A stretch of DNA of 64,000 bases from Massilia sp. Se16.2.3 (GTDB lineage Bacteria > Pseudomonadota > Gammaproteobacteria > Burkholderiales > Burkholderiaceae_D). Below, piece after piece: positions 9,450 through 19,409 of the stretch. Numbering within the stretch: position 1 is the first letter of the stretch; every line of letters starts with the position of its first letter. Below the pieces are notes generated by a model, which was not told where the DNA came from, ran no database searches, and saw only the letters and a program-made list of their open reading frames with translations. The position numbers were made by a program, and so were the translations under genes. The stretch covers positions 3,844,001-3,908,000 of the forward strand of contig NZ_CP050451.1 in assembly GCF_014171595.1 (NCBI RefSeq), in the 5' to 3' direction.

Positions 9450-11101
9450 GCGTCGAGGGCCAGGCGGAGAATCCCGACCAGCTGCTGCACCCGCGCGCTG
9501 GCTGCCTGGTCCGCCTCGCTGAAGGCCTGGCGCAGCTTTTCGACGTGCGCACTGACGTTGGCGAAGAATTCGCCGATTTCCTTGTCCACGCCCGCCTGCA
9601 TCGAGGTCTCGAAGCCTTCGCCGAGTTCACGGGCGAAGTCTTCCATCTGCTGGACGGCGCGCTCCCGGGCCCGCTGCTGTTCCTCGTGCTGCTGGCGCAG
9701 GCGGGCTTCTTCGGGATCGCCCCTGAACAGGCCATACAACACCTCGCCCACCGAGACCGCGATGCCCACGTACGGCAGCCACTTGCCGACGACCGAGCCA
9801 GCCCATTTCTCCATGGTCCTGGTGCCGATACCCTTCATCAGCGACGGCGCGACCTCCTTGACCAGTTTCAGGCCGCTCACGATGTGCTCGGGCTTCGTGA
9901 TGCCCGCCAGCTGCTGCATGGCGCCCTTGATGTCGATGGCCGATGCCGCCGGCAGCGGCGCAGGGGTTCCCCCCTGCCCGCCTTCCCCGTCGCCTTTGCC
10001 CAGCGTCGGGACTTCGACCGAGCCAGCCTGGTGCTGCATGCGCGGCACCACGGCTTCGAGTTCCTCGATTTCGACCTGTACCGAGGACACGACCTGCTGC
10101 AGCTCGTGCTGCAGGGTGTCGCTGACAGCCTGGCCCGCCTTGATCATCAGTTGCTCGATCCTGGCCTGGCAATCGTCGGGAGCGGTGCGCATGGTGGTCC
10201 TGGCCATGTCGGCGAGCTGGCTGCGCTGGCGTCCCAGTTCGCGCCGCATGGCCTGGGTCACGCGCGACTGCTGGGCGCCGATGCTGCCGAGCAGCCGGTC
10301 GTACTTCTTGACGAGGGCCGAGTCCGTACGCGACTCGAGCAGCGCGACATACTCCTGCAGGAAGCCGGCCAACTGTCCTTGCAGCCGGCCGTAGACCTCG
10401 TCGAGCCCGACGCTTTGCAGGAAGCCCGTCAGCTGGCGTTCGAAGGCGGGAAAACCGCTCAGCTCCACCAGGGCGGGCTCGCCCTCGACAAAGCCGCGCA
10501 AGGCACGCCTGGCATTGATCTTCGCAATCGGGATGTCGCCCAGCACGTCGTTCAGTCCACGGGCGGCGGCCATCTTCTGCAGGTGGCCACGGGTCTGGTC
10601 CTTGAGCTTGATGAAGTCCGCGTCGCCCAGATTCTTCTTGTCGTTAAAGACAAGGAAGACCTGCTTGCGCTCTTCCAGCATCTCCAGCAGCACGTCCAGG
10701 GTCTTCGCTTCCTCGACCGTACCGAGCGGATCGACCACGAACAGGATCGCATCGGCCTTGAGCATTTGCGCCCGCGTGACGTTTTCGTGCGCGATGGGCG
10801 CGTCCACGCCAGGCGTGTCGAGGATGCTGTAGTTGCCCCATTCGTAGGCAGTGACCTTGTCGGTCAGCGGAATGTCGTCGGCCGGCGCGATTTCGCGCTG
10901 CAGCAATGCGTTGATGAGCGTGCTCTTGCCGGCGTTGTAGACGCCATACACCATGATGACGGCATCCGCGCTCTTCTTCTTGTCCTCGAATACCTCGCCG
11001 ATCGGGCTGAACGCCGCGGCCATCGCCGGATCGGCCTCGACAAACGCCCGCGCTTGATCGTAGGCCTGCAGCAACTGGGTCGGATTGATGCTCATATTCA
11101 T
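9446..11101 (-). CDS. Dynamin-like/GTPase-domain protein A
   Basis: 551 aa. The GTPase domain occupies the first 250 residues: P-loop GVYNAGKST (53-61), switch region ADDIPLTDKVT, G3 motif DTPGVDAP and a base-recognition-like NDKK. The following 300 residues are helical and heptad-rich (LRQQHEEQQRARERAVQQM), with a hydrophobic stretch KWLPYVGIAVSVGEVLYGLF near residue 455 that may touch membrane. This architecture, G domain plus long helical stalk, is that of bacterial dynamin-like proteins. Its ATG overlaps the stop of GTPase B (ATGA). Proteins of this kind act in membrane remodelling or phage defence (LeoA/Eleos); the function here is inferred only from class. Confidence 0.8.
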   Translation of the reverse strand: MNMSINPTQLLQAYDQARAFVEADPAMAAAFSPIGEVFEDKKKSADAVIMVYGVYNAGKSTLINALLQREIAPADDIPLTDKVTAYEWGNYSILDTPGVDAPIAHENVTRAQMLKADAILFVVDPLGTVEEAKTLDVLLEMLEERKQVFLVFNDKKNLGDADFIKLKDQTRGHLQKMAAARGLNDVLGDIPIAKINARRALRGFVEGEPALVELSGFPAFERQLTGFLQSVGLDEVYGRLQGQLAGFLQEYVALLESRTDSALVKKYDRLLGSIGAQQSRVTQAMRRELGRQRSQLADMARTTMRTAPDDCQARIEQLMIKAGQAVSDTLQHELQQVVSSVQVEIEELEAVVPRMQHQAGSVEVPTLGKGDGEGGQGGTPAPLPAASAIDIKGAMQQLAGITKPEHIVSGLKLVKEVAPSLMKGIGTRTMEKWAGSVVGKWLPYVGIAVSVGEVLYGLFRGDPEEARLRQQHEEQQRARERAVQQMEDFARELGEGFETSMQAGVDKEIGEFFANVSAHVEKLRQAFSEADQAASARVQQLVGILRLALDA

Positions 11102-12933
11102 TTCTCGCTTGCGTCGGTTGCCTGCACCAGGGTGTGCAGGTCTTTGTCGAAACGGTCGATTTCCGCGGCCATGCCGGCCAGCAAGCCGTCGACTTCTTCT
11201 TCCATCGTTTGCCAGAGCCCGCTGGAAGCCAGGCGCATCTGGCGGTCGAGCGCCTGCTGGCTGGCGCGCAGCGCCTGCAGCCGGATTTCCTGCAGGTTGT
11301 CGCCGACGGTCAGTTCCACTTCCCGATACTGGGTCGTAGCGCTGCTTCCGCTGGCACCGCCCAGCCCCCCGCCCAGGCTCATGCCGAGTGCGGCACCGGG
11401 CGGGCCGCCGCCGAGGAAGAAGCCGGCGATCCCGCCCGCGATACTGCCCAGCAGGCTCGTGAGCGTGCGCGTGCCGCCCTTCACGGTCGCGATCTTTTCG
11501 GTGATCGTGGCCAGCTCGAAGCCCGGCAACTTCACCATGCCGCTCCCCGAGTAAGTGGTGCGCACGGCATCGGCGAAGCCGGCCATGATGTCGTCGAACA
11601 TTGCCGCCAGCTGCCGGGTTGCGATCTCCTGGTAGCGCGCGTTCAGGCGCTGTTCGAAATCGGCCAGTTGCCCGCCGACGCGGCTGGCGTCGGCGCGGTC
11701 GGACTCGAGCTGCGCGAAGAATTCGTCGATGAACTGCTGCAGCTCCTGCTGGCCCGCGTGCACCGCGCCGCCGAGCTGCTGTTCAAGGCGCCTTTTGGCG
11801 GCGTGCAGCGGGGCCTTGAAACCGCCGATCAAGCCTTGGTAAGGTTCCAGCCCGGCGCGGCATTCGGCCAGGAAGTTGCGCAGGTTGGTCATCGGGGTAC
11901 GCTGCTTCATGCGCACCCCCTCCGATTGTGCGATCCGGTGCAGGGTACGGCACAGGTGGCCGACGCCGCTATCTTCGAAGGCATCGACGTCGCTCGCGTG
12001 CAGCTGGGCATAGTGCGCCGACAGCGACACGATCTCGACCTGCATGGCCTCCTCGGCGCTGCAGGCCGACTTCAGCTCCGAAGCGACATAGTCGCGCTGG
12101 CGCGCGCGGATCTGCGCAGACTTCATGACCAGGCGCGACACCCAGGTGCCGCTTGCCTTGTCGCGAACATCCTCGTTGTCGTCGCTGCCTGTCAGCAGGA
12201 GCAGGACCTTCTTGTCCCGGTTGAGCAGTGACCTGATCTCGTCGATATCGCTCTTGCGTCCGGGAGAGTCGGACTTCATCGTGTACAGGATCAAATCGGC
12301 GTGCTCGACGTAGGCTCGTGCCAGCGCGCCGTTCTCGTGGTTCAGCGAATGCAGGCCGGGTGAATCGACCCAGGTCAGGCCAGGCAGGGAAAAGCCCTGG
12401 ATCGAACTCGTCGCTTCGGTCGCGCCCACGCGGAACTCGCGGCGCGACGCTGCCTCATTCTCCGCGTCACCGCTCTCGACTTTTGTTTGTGCGTGCGAAA
12501 AATGTTCCGGGACCATGCCCGGGGGCACCTCCTGCTTCAGCGCTTCCGTGGGGTCGGTATCGCCCCAGGCCATGTAATTGCCGAGCGAACTCTTGCCCGA
12601 CTTGACTTTGCCGTTGACGAACACGAGCAGCGAATCCTCGTAGCGGGCGCGGAAGGCGATTCCCTTGTTGCGTCCGGCCACTTTCAGCGTCCACTCGGCC
12701 TGTGTGGCGGCCAGCATGTCGATGAAGCCGAGCACCTGGTCGCGTACCGGACTACCTGGCGGCAGACCTTCGCCAGCCGCCCGCAGGCGTGCCGACAGCG
12801 CGTCCGCGAAACGCTGGCGCAGGGCATCGAAATCGGCTTCATGGGCCCTGGCCTGTTTCAGCGAATCGTCGAAACGGGCTTGCAGGCTCTCGAAGGACGC
12901 GAGCAGGTCGGTGCGCAGGACGGTCTCGTTCAT
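11098..12933 (-). CDS. Dynamin-like/GTPase-domain protein B
   Basis: 611 aa. A helical N-terminal region of 100 residues precedes the P-loop GKVKSGKSS (108-116); G3 is VDSPGLHSLN and a TGSDDNEDV segment is in the expected G4 place. Beyond the G domain come long helices (residues 330-460), then a glycine-zipper hydrophobic segment SIAGGIAGFFLGGGPPGAAL, typical of membrane insertion in dynamin-like proteins, then a final coiled region. It overlaps genes on both sides by ATGA, so A and B are surely co-translated; paired, non-identical bacterial dynamins often assemble as hetero-oligomers (family knowledge). Confidence 0.8.
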   Translation of the reverse strand: MNETVLRTDLLASFESLQARFDDSLKQARAHEADFDALRQRFADALSARLRAAGEGLPPGSPVRDQVLGFIDMLAATQAEWTLKVAGRNKGIAFRARYEDSLLVFVNGKVKSGKSSLGNYMAWGDTDPTEALKQEVPPGMVPEHFSHAQTKVESGDAENEAASRREFRVGATEATSSIQGFSLPGLTWVDSPGLHSLNHENGALARAYVEHADLILYTMKSDSPGRKSDIDEIRSLLNRDKKVLLLLTGSDDNEDVRDKASGTWVSRLVMKSAQIRARQRDYVASELKSACSAEEAMQVEIVSLSAHYAQLHASDVDAFEDSGVGHLCRTLHRIAQSEGVRMKQRTPMTNLRNFLAECRAGLEPYQGLIGGFKAPLHAAKRRLEQQLGGAVHAGQQELQQFIDEFFAQLESDRADASRVGGQLADFEQRLNARYQEIATRQLAAMFDDIMAGFADAVRTTYSGSGMVKLPGFELATITEKIATVKGGTRTLTSLLGSIAGGIAGFFLGGGPPGAALGMSLGGGLGGASGSSATTQYREVELTVGDNLQEIRLQALRASQQALDRQMRLASSGLWQTMEEEVDGLLAGMAAEIDRFDKDLHTLVQATDASEK

Positions 12934-13526
12934 GCCCTGCCCTCCGCCATGTTCGCGGCTGCCTCGGCCCTCTCCTGGACAATCCGCTCCAGATTTTTCC
13001 TCAGCCCTGCAAGTTCGGACAATTCCCTGTCGGCCGACCGGATCGCCATCAGCCTCATGTGAAGCCGGGTATTCCCGCGCAAGCGCACGTCATAGACATC
13101 ATTGAACAAATCGAGGTGGCGCCGAATCTCGGCGACCTCCCCATCGGTCCGGGGGAACGTTTCTGTGAAGACCTCGCCCAGCTCATGCGGTACGACCTCG
13201 CGGGCCGGTCGCTTCGCATAACCGGACGCGGTCAGCGTTGTCCCGAATACGGGCTCGCCGCCGAGGTCCACCCAGTCTTCAAGCGCGGCGGCCAGCCGCT
13301 GGCCGGCCTGCGCGCCTCCTTCGGCGAACAGAAGGCGTGCTTTCGTCAGCTTCTTCACGCGCTCGTCCTTGCGGACCTGCTCCGCCGCGGCTTCCTTTCG
13401 GCGGCGTTCCTCGCCGTCGCTGCTGCTGCCGGCGCTGCTGCCGGACGTGTCATCGCTGCTGGTGGCAGCGGCAATGGCGGCGCCAAGCCCGAGAACGGCG
13501 GCACCAATCAACCAGGGTAAAGGCAT
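12930..13526 (-). CDS. Membrane-anchored small protein of the GTPase operon
   Basis: 198 aa, family not recognised. The start MPLPWLIGAAVLGLGAAIAA is chosen because AGGAAG lies directly upstream and because it opens with a single hydrophobic helix; an in-frame extension upstream is anti-sense to GTPase C and has no such features. After the helix is a Ser/Gly/Asp-rich linker, then a charged helical domain (RKEAAAEQVRKDERVKKL) and a C-terminal coiled segment ending AEAAANMAEGRA. It ends in an ATGA overlap with GTPase B. A membrane adaptor or anchor for the GTPases is a plausible role, by context only. Confidence 0.75.
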   Translation of the reverse strand: MPLPWLIGAAVLGLGAAIAAATSSDDTSGSSAGSSSDGEERRRKEAAAEQVRKDERVKKLTKARLLFAEGGAQAGQRLAAALEDWVDLGGEPVFGTTLTASGYAKRPAREVVPHELGEVFTETFPRTDGEVAEIRRHLDLFNDVYDVRLRGNTRLHMRLMAIRSADRELSELAGLRKNLERIVQERAEAAANMAEGRA

Positions 13527-13537
13527 GTCTTCCTCAA

Positions 13538-14356
13538 TCAAATATGGGTGTATCGCGTTGCGGCGTCGTCCAGAAAGGCGCGCAGCCGGCCGGCTTCGCC
13601 ATTGAAGGCGGCGAAGGCCGTGACGACCTCGTTGCGCAAGCCTTGCCGGCGCAGCGCGGTCCGCTGTTCGGCCTGCGCTACCTCCTCGAGCAAGGCCCGC
13701 GCCTCGGCAAGCGCCTTGCGTGCCCGGATTGCCTGCACCGTGGCGGCAACGGTGCTTATCTGCGCGATGAGCGCGTCCATGCCGCTCGCGGCAACGAGTG
13801 CGGGCTCGCCCTCGAGCAGGCCCGTCCGGTAACGCTTGCCCGACACCCGCCACACCTGCGCCTCAAAGCCCAGCTCATCGGCACATTGCCGGCGAATGCG
13901 CGCTTCGATGGCATCGAGGTCGTCCGGCCTTGCCTTGTCGGCCTTGGTCAGGACCACCAGGATGCTGGCCCCGGCATCGCTGCCGCGCGCGGCGGCAAGC
14001 GTACGAAGGAAATCGGCTTCCACCGCTTCCAGTTCCCCCTGCGGCTGGTGCACGAACAGCACGACGTCGGCCTGTTTCAAGCCCGACCAGGCCTCCTCGT
14101 CGTCCAGCGCGTTCGCGTCCAGCCCGGGCGTATCGAGATAGGTGTAGCGGTCCGATTCGAAGTGTGCGTTCTCGGCCGTCTCGCGAATGTCGGCGGTCCT
14201 GAAAAATTCCTGCTCGAGATGCATGGTGAGCATGTTCAGCAGATAGCTCTTGCCCGCGTTCATCAGGCCGCAGGCGGCGATCACGGGCTTGGGCGCGTGA
14301 CTGCCGGTTTCCATCTCGCGTAAGGCAACGCGGATATCGTTAAGCTTCATCGTCAT
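13538..14356 (-). CDS. GTPase-domain protein C
   Basis: 272 aa single-domain GTPase: P-loop GLMNAGKSY (30-38), putative switch I threonine in FFRTADIRET, G3 LDTPGLDAN, G4 LTKAD. The C-terminal 70 residues are helical (ARKALAEARALLEEVAQAE). It is smaller than GTPases A and B and lacks an obvious membrane segment. Eleven bases separate it from the small membrane protein gene downstream. MTMKL is taken as start since the G domain begins 25 residues later; no clear ribosome binding site is visible (a CCTCC stretch precedes it). Three different GTPases in one operon suggest a cooperative machine. Confidence 0.8.
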   Translation of the reverse strand: MTMKLNDIRVALREMETGSHAPKPVIAACGLMNAGKSYLLNMLTMHLEQEFFRTADIRETAENAHFESDRYTYLDTPGLDANALDDEEAWSGLKQADVVLFVHQPQGELEAVEADFLRTLAAARGSDAGASILVVLTKADKARPDDLDAIEARIRRQCADELGFEAQVWRVSGKRYRTGLLEGEPALVAASGMDALIAQISTVAATVQAIRARKALAEARALLEEVAQAEQRTALRRQGLRNEVVTAFAAFNGEAGRLRAFLDDAATRYTHI

Positions 14357-14427
14357 GTGTAAAGGAGGTGGTCGGATGCCGGGCGGGTCGAAGCACTGCC
14401 CGGCGTGGGGATGGTCGGGCAGGAGAT

Positions 14428-15213
14428 TCAGGCGGCGCGGCCCATGGCGAAGAACGCACGCTCCACGTCGACCGCACGCCACGGGTGCTCGCTGCCGTCC
14501 CAGTCGGGCCAGGTTGCTTGCAGGGCGTTTGCCGCCTGTGCCTGGCGCATGCACCAGTCGCACCACTTCAGGTAGCGGGCGACGAAGTGGTCGCGGGCGA
14601 TGGCGGAATTCAGGCTGGCCATCGGTCCGTGCATGGCTGCCAGTTCCCGATCGGCGTGGCCGCGCAGCCGCTCGTTGATCACCGAGTCGAGCACGGCAGC
14701 GATGTCCGGACGCATTGCCATGACGAGTTTCGTCGCAAAGGCCGGGCCGACGAACTTGATGCGCAGGCAGGCCAGCGTCGCCGTGGCCAGGTCGCCATTC
14801 CTCGCTGCCCGGCACGCGGTCGCGAGCAGGGACCTGACTTCGGCCGGGTCCTGGGGAGGCCGGCGCGAGCCCGCGCCCTTCAGCAGGCTGCCCGCCCTGC
14901 CAAAGGCCCTTTCCGGCTTGATCAGCAGGTCGGTGCCGGAGACGAAGCCCCAGGTGACGCAGGAGAGCAGTCCGTGCAGGCGGTCCTCGACGTCGTCGGA
15001 CAGGAGCAGCCCGGTATGGAAGCGGTCCAGCGCGACCGACGAGTGGCGTGCGCGCACCTCCGGCCGCGCCCATTCGGCGGTGCCCGGCACCTCCACGTGC
15101 AGGCGCCGGTTGCCAAGTACGTGCACCTTCACGTCTTCGCGCGTGGTCGGTTTCAGGCATCCAGGCGGATAAGCGTATTGCGCCCGCAGCGCGCGCATGT
15201 CAGTTGGGTTCAT
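14428..15213 (-). CDS. Hypothetical protein with HhH-like motif, first gene of the GTPase operon
   Basis: 261 aa from MNPTDMRALRAQ; a longer frame exists but its extra residues look non-coding. The segment LRIKFVGPAFATKLVMAMRP resembles the helix-hairpin-helix of OGG-like DNA glycosylases (K-x-x-GPAFxTKL), followed by an Asp seven residues on (DIAAVLD). No other domain is recognised. It lies 71 bp upstream of GTPase C on the same strand and is divergent from the NERD-helicase gene, across a 230 bp shared promoter region. A DNA-related role is tentative. Confidence 0.65.
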   Translation of the reverse strand: MNPTDMRALRAQYAYPPGCLKPTTREDVKVHVLGNRRLHVEVPGTAEWARPEVRARHSSVALDRFHTGLLLSDDVEDRLHGLLSCVTWGFVSGTDLLIKPERAFGRAGSLLKGAGSRRPPQDPAEVRSLLATACRAARNGDLATATLACLRIKFVGPAFATKLVMAMRPDIAAVLDSVINERLRGHADRELAAMHGPMASLNSAIARDHFVARYLKWCDWCMRQAQAANALQATWPDWDGSEHPWRAVDVERAFFAMGRAA

Positions 15214-15445
15214 TCGGTCTCGCTTATCAAGTGGACAGCATCCTAGCAAAAATATTTCAACATGGAAATAAGCGTTACACGCCGCAGGCCGGCCAAAGCT
15301 TGCTGTGGCGTGGCGGACAACACGCTCGATCATCGCAGCCGAAGCGACAAACGGGGTCGCAATAGGGAGACATCGGGACGAACTGCCGCTGTGCAAGCAG
15401 GAAAATATTGTTGATAATGAGAAACCTCATCACTATTTTCGCCCC

Positions 15446-17071
15446 ATGGCCACTCTCTCACCTGCTCTGTTCCCTCCCCTGCGCACGGATGCGGGACGCT
15501 ACCGCGAGCTGGAGGTGCTGGAGCGCCTGCGCGACTACTTGCCGGCCGGATTCGAGGTCTTCCACAACATCGCCCTGCATACGCTTCGCGGCGGGCGCGA
15601 CAGCTACGGCGAGATCGATGTCATCGTCCTGTCGCCGGGCGGCTGCCTGCTGCTCATCGAAGTCAAGGCCGGTCCCGTCATCCTGCGTAACGGCGAGGTA
15701 TTCAAGCTGTACGGCGATGGCGAATGCGATGTGGCGCGCCAGGGCCGCCTCCAGCGCACCGCCATGCAGAACCGGCTGCACGAGGCCGGGCTCGATGTCC
15801 CCATGCTGAGCTGCCTCGTCCTGCCCGACTATGCGCTCGGCGACAGCCAGGTGGCATCGATCCCGCGCGAGCGCATCATCGATGCACCGCGCTACGCCGA
15901 CATGGTGTCGACTGTCCGCGACTGGATGGGCGCAATCCAGGGCACGGCAGACGGGGCGGCCTTGCGCCGCCTGCTGCTCAACCAGTTCCAGGTCACGCCC
16001 GTCCTCGAGGTCCTGCGCGACCAGTTGCAGGGCGCCGTGCGGCGGCTATCCGATGGCCTCGCAACCTGGGTACCCCGCATCGGTTCGCCTTCCGGCGTTT
16101 TCCGTATCCAGGCGACGGCCGGTTCCGGCAAGACCCAGCTCGCGCTGCAGCTGCTGGAGACGGCCGCTGCCGAGCGGCTGAACGCGTGCTACGTCTGCTA
16201 CAACCGCAGCCTGGCCGACCACGTGCGCCATCTGGCCTCGTCGAAGGTCGACGTGGTGAACTTCCATGAGCTGTGCGTCGAGCATTACCGGCGCACCCAG
16301 GGCGATCCCGATTTTTCGCCAGGCGCGTTCGAACGCATGACCGCGCACTATGTTGGCGCCAGTGCCGGCTTCGCCCAAAGCCTGGACCTCCTGATCATCG
16401 ACGAGGCCCAGGATTTCGACGCGAGCTGGGTGGAAAGCCTGTGCAGCCGCCTGCGGCCCAACGGCAGGCTGTACGTACTGGAAGACGAAGCCCAGCGCCT
16501 GTACCGGCAGGACAGCTTCGACCTGGGCGACGCGGTCACGATCGGCTGCAGCGACAACTTCCGCAGCCCGCAGGTGATCTGCGACCTGATCAACGCGCTG
16601 GGCCTGGTGCGCCCGCCGATCCGGGCGCTGAATCCCTACCGCGGCGAGCTCCCGGGCATCCGGACCTATCTGTCCGACGAGGAGGTGCTGGCCCGGACCG
16701 AGGAGGCGGTGGCCGCGCTGCTGGCACGCGGCTTCGCCCTCGCCGACATCGCCGTCGTCTGTGGCCGCGGCCGCGAAAAGTCGGCACTGCTGAACCGGGC
16801 CTGCATCGGTCCCCATCGTACGCGCCGTTTCACCGGCGAATACGACGCCAGCGGCGAACCGCGCTGGAGCGAGGGCGAGCTGCTGGTCGAATCGGTATGG
16901 CGCTTCAAGGGCCAGAGCGCGCCGGCGGTCGTGGTCACCGAAATGGACTTCGCCGAGCTCGACGACGCCGCGCGGCGCCGCCTGTTCGTGGCGCTGACCC
17001 GGGCGCAGATGGCCGTCGAACTGGTGCTGTCGGACGGGGCCGAGCGTTGCCTGACCGCCCTGCTCGCTTAG
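15446..17071 (+). CDS. NERD-domain nuclease fused to UvrD-like helicase
   Basis: About 541 aa. Residues 10-120 form a nuclease-related (NERD) domain: GEIDVIVLSPGG then LLLIEVKAG give the D...E-x-K core. The second part is an SF1 helicase: Walker A QATAGSGKTQLALQ (near 215), Walker B LLIIDEAQDFD, the motif ALNPYRGE region and a C-terminal VWRFKGQSAPAVVV and RRLFVALTRAQ (motifs V/VI). Such fusions are frequent in defence islands and in plasmid-borne clusters. The start ATG at 15446 lacks a good ribosome binding site; an in-frame upstream start is possible. It is divergent from the GTPase operon, so the two may form one functional locus (inference). Confidence 0.85.
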   Translation: MATLSPALFPPLRTDAGRYRELEVLERLRDYLPAGFEVFHNIALHTLRGGRDSYGEIDVIVLSPGGCLLLIEVKAGPVILRNGEVFKLYGDGECDVARQGRLQRTAMQNRLHEAGLDVPMLSCLVLPDYALGDSQVASIPRERIIDAPRYADMVSTVRDWMGAIQGTADGAALRRLLLNQFQVTPVLEVLRDQLQGAVRRLSDGLATWVPRIGSPSGVFRIQATAGSGKTQLALQLLETAAAERLNACYVCYNRSLADHVRHLASSKVDVVNFHELCVEHYRRTQGDPDFSPGAFERMTAHYVGASAGFAQSLDLLIIDEAQDFDASWVESLCSRLRPNGRLYVLEDEAQRLYRQDSFDLGDAVTIGCSDNFRSPQVICDLINALGLVRPPIRALNPYRGELPGIRTYLSDEEVLARTEEAVAALLARGFALADIAVVCGRGREKSALLNRACIGPHRTRRFTGEYDASGEPRWSEGELLVESVWRFKGQSAPAVVVTEMDFAELDDAARRRLFVALTRAQMAVELVLSDGAERCLTALLA

Positions 17072-17166
17072 GCCGCACGAAACGAGGGGGCGGCGAGTTG
17101 CGCGCCCTTCTCAACCGACCCAGCTGCCGCGAGCAGCCCGGCATACCGTTCCGATGAGGATCTTGA

Positions 17167-19409
17167 CTACACTGTCGACCCGAATCCGCCTGCTTCCAGC
17201 GGCGCCATCTCGACCGCCACGCCGGACAGCACCGCATTACCCGATAGCGGGTCGCGCAGGTTCTCATCGAGCAGCGCGTTCAGGTTGACACCCGGCCGTT
17301 CGCTCGCCACGCCAAGCTTGACGCCTTCCAGGTCGTGCCCCCAGCCATGCGGCAGGCTGACCACGCCGGGCATCATCTCCTCGCTCACTTCGACCTGCAC
17401 CTCGATCCGGCGCGCCCCGTTGCGGAGCTGCGCCATGCCGCCATCCTCCAGGCCGAGCCGGGCGGCGTCCAGCGGATGCACGAGCGCCGTGCAGCGGTAG
17501 GCGCCCTTGGCCAGCACGGGCAGGTTGTGCATCCAGCTGTTGTTCGAGCGCAGCTGGCGCCGGCCGATGATGACGAGATCCGGCGCCGGCGCCGCCAGGT
17601 CCGCCGCCACCCGGGCCAAATCATCGAGCAGCATGGGCGGGGCGAGTTCGATCTTGCCGGACGGCGTGCGCAAGGCTTCGGGAATGCGCGGGGTCATCGG
17701 TCCCAGGTCGATGCCGGACGGAGCCTGCCTGATTTTCTCCAGCGTGAGCCCACCAGGCACCCGGCCGAACCCGTCGCCGTAGGGGCCGGTGCGCAGGTCA
17801 GGTCGAGCAGGCGCTCCGGGCCGCGCTTCGGCGCCAGCGCCGCCATCACCTGCGCGGCGGCGGGACCGAAGGCCTTGTCCAGCTCCTGTTCCAGCAGCGC
17901 GTCATCCAGGGCCGCGATGTCGGCCCCGGCACCCATCCCTTTGGCGATCGCGGCAATGCGCAGCAGGCTTTCCCACTCGTCGGGCTGGCCGTGCTGGCGC
18001 GCTACTACCTGCGGGCTGTAGCGCGCGTGGTTACGGTGCGAGAACTGGGTGAAGGTGACGTCGTAGTGCGCGTCCTCCAGCGGCGATGGTCCGGGCAGGA
18101 TCACGTCGGCGTGGCGCGAGGTTTCGTTCAGGTAGATGTCGAGGCTGACCATGAAGTCCAGCTTGTCCAGCGCCGCGGCCAGGCGCGGGCCGTTGGGGCT
18201 GGAGAGCACCGGATTACCGGCGATGGCGATCAGCGCCTTGATCTGCCCCGGGCCGGGCGTCTCGATTTCCTCGGCCAGGCAGGTGATCGGCAGTTCGCCC
18301 GCCACCTCGACCGCGCCGGAGACGCGCGAGCGATGCCGGCCGCTGACGACCCCGCGTCCGACGCCCGGTTTACCGCGCGTATTGGCCGCGAAGGCCGCAG
18401 CCTTGGGAAACATGGCGCCGCCCTCCTCGTCGAGGTGGCCGGTCAGGACGTTGATCACATCGATCAGCCAGGAGCACAGGGTGCCGAACTGCTGGGTGCA
18501 GGTGCCGATGCGGCCATAGAGCGCGGCGCGTGGCGTGGTCGCGAGCGTGCGGGCCAGGCTGCGGATGGTGGCGGCGTCGATGCCGCAGCGCGCGGCCACG
18601 CGTTCGGGCGTGTAATCCTTGACCGCCGCAGCCAGCGCGTCGAGCCCGTTGCAGTGCTCGAGCAGCCGGCCGGGGCGTACCAGTCCTTCGTCGAAGAGTG
18701 CCTGCACCATGCCGAGCAGGAAAAAGACATCTGCGCCCGGGCGAATGAAATGGTGGGCATCGGCCACCGCGGCGGTTTCGGTACGGCGCGGATCGACCAC
18801 GACCATCTTGCCGCCGCGCGCGCGCAGCGCTTTCGCCTTGCCGCGGAAATCAGGCACGGTCCACAGGCTGCCGTTCGATACCATCGGGTTGGCGCCGAGG
18901 ATCAGCAGGAAATCGCAGCGTTCGATATCGGGGACGGGAACCGACAGCCAGCTGCCGAACATTAGCCCGACGGACAACATTTTCGGCACCTGGTCCACGC
19001 TCGATGCCGAAAACATGTTGCGGGTACCCAGCGCCTTGGCCAGGCGCGGAAAGTAGAGCATCAGGCTCATCTTGTGCGAGGTCGGGTTGCCCAGCACCGT
19101 TGCGACGGAATCCGGCCCGCCGGCGGCGATGACCGGCGGCAGGCGCCGCGCGATTTCCGCATAGGCTTCTTCCCAGCTGGCTTCCATAAAACGGCCATCG
19201 CGCTTGATGAGGGGCGTGCGCAGGCGGTCGGGGTCCTCGTGCAGGTCTTTCAGGCCGATCGCCTTGGGGCAGAGGAAGCCTTTCGAAAAGACGTCGTTCT
19301 GGTCGCCGCGGATGCGGATGACGCGGCCCTCCTCCACGTCCAGCTCGAGGCCGCAACTGGCTTCGCAGAAGGGGCAGATACGGTGGGCGACTGCGGCTGG
19401 ACTTATCAT
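17167..19409 (-). CDS. Molybdopterin-dependent oxidoreductase (one frameshift)
   Basis: Member of the formate dehydrogenase/DMSO reductase superfamily, 747 aa once corrected. The N-terminal 4Fe-4S motif is CPFCEASCGLEL with the fourth Cys in GFLCPKAIGL; Mo-bis-MGD binding segments follow (LILGANPMVSNG, IAIAGNPVLSSP). The C-terminal beta-barrel domain (LRTPSGKIELAPP, SLPHGWGH) is in another frame. The break is at 17796-17797, where GG should probably be GGG; adding one base gives 748 codons. The start MISPAAV has GAGGG upstream; MRVAMIS is the alternative. Substrate unknown; no dedicated electron-transfer subunit is adjacent. Confidence 0.85.

Noticed and set aside
12930..13853. 307-codon version of the small membrane protein
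   Set aside because: The extension overlaps GTPase C and has no protein-like composition; the ribosome binding site and hydrophobic helix fit the start at 13526.
15405..15440. Fur-like palindrome before the NERD-helicase gene
   Set aside because: ATGAG-AAAC-CTCAT is symmetric but does not match the 7-1-7 Fur pattern, and the gene has no iron link.
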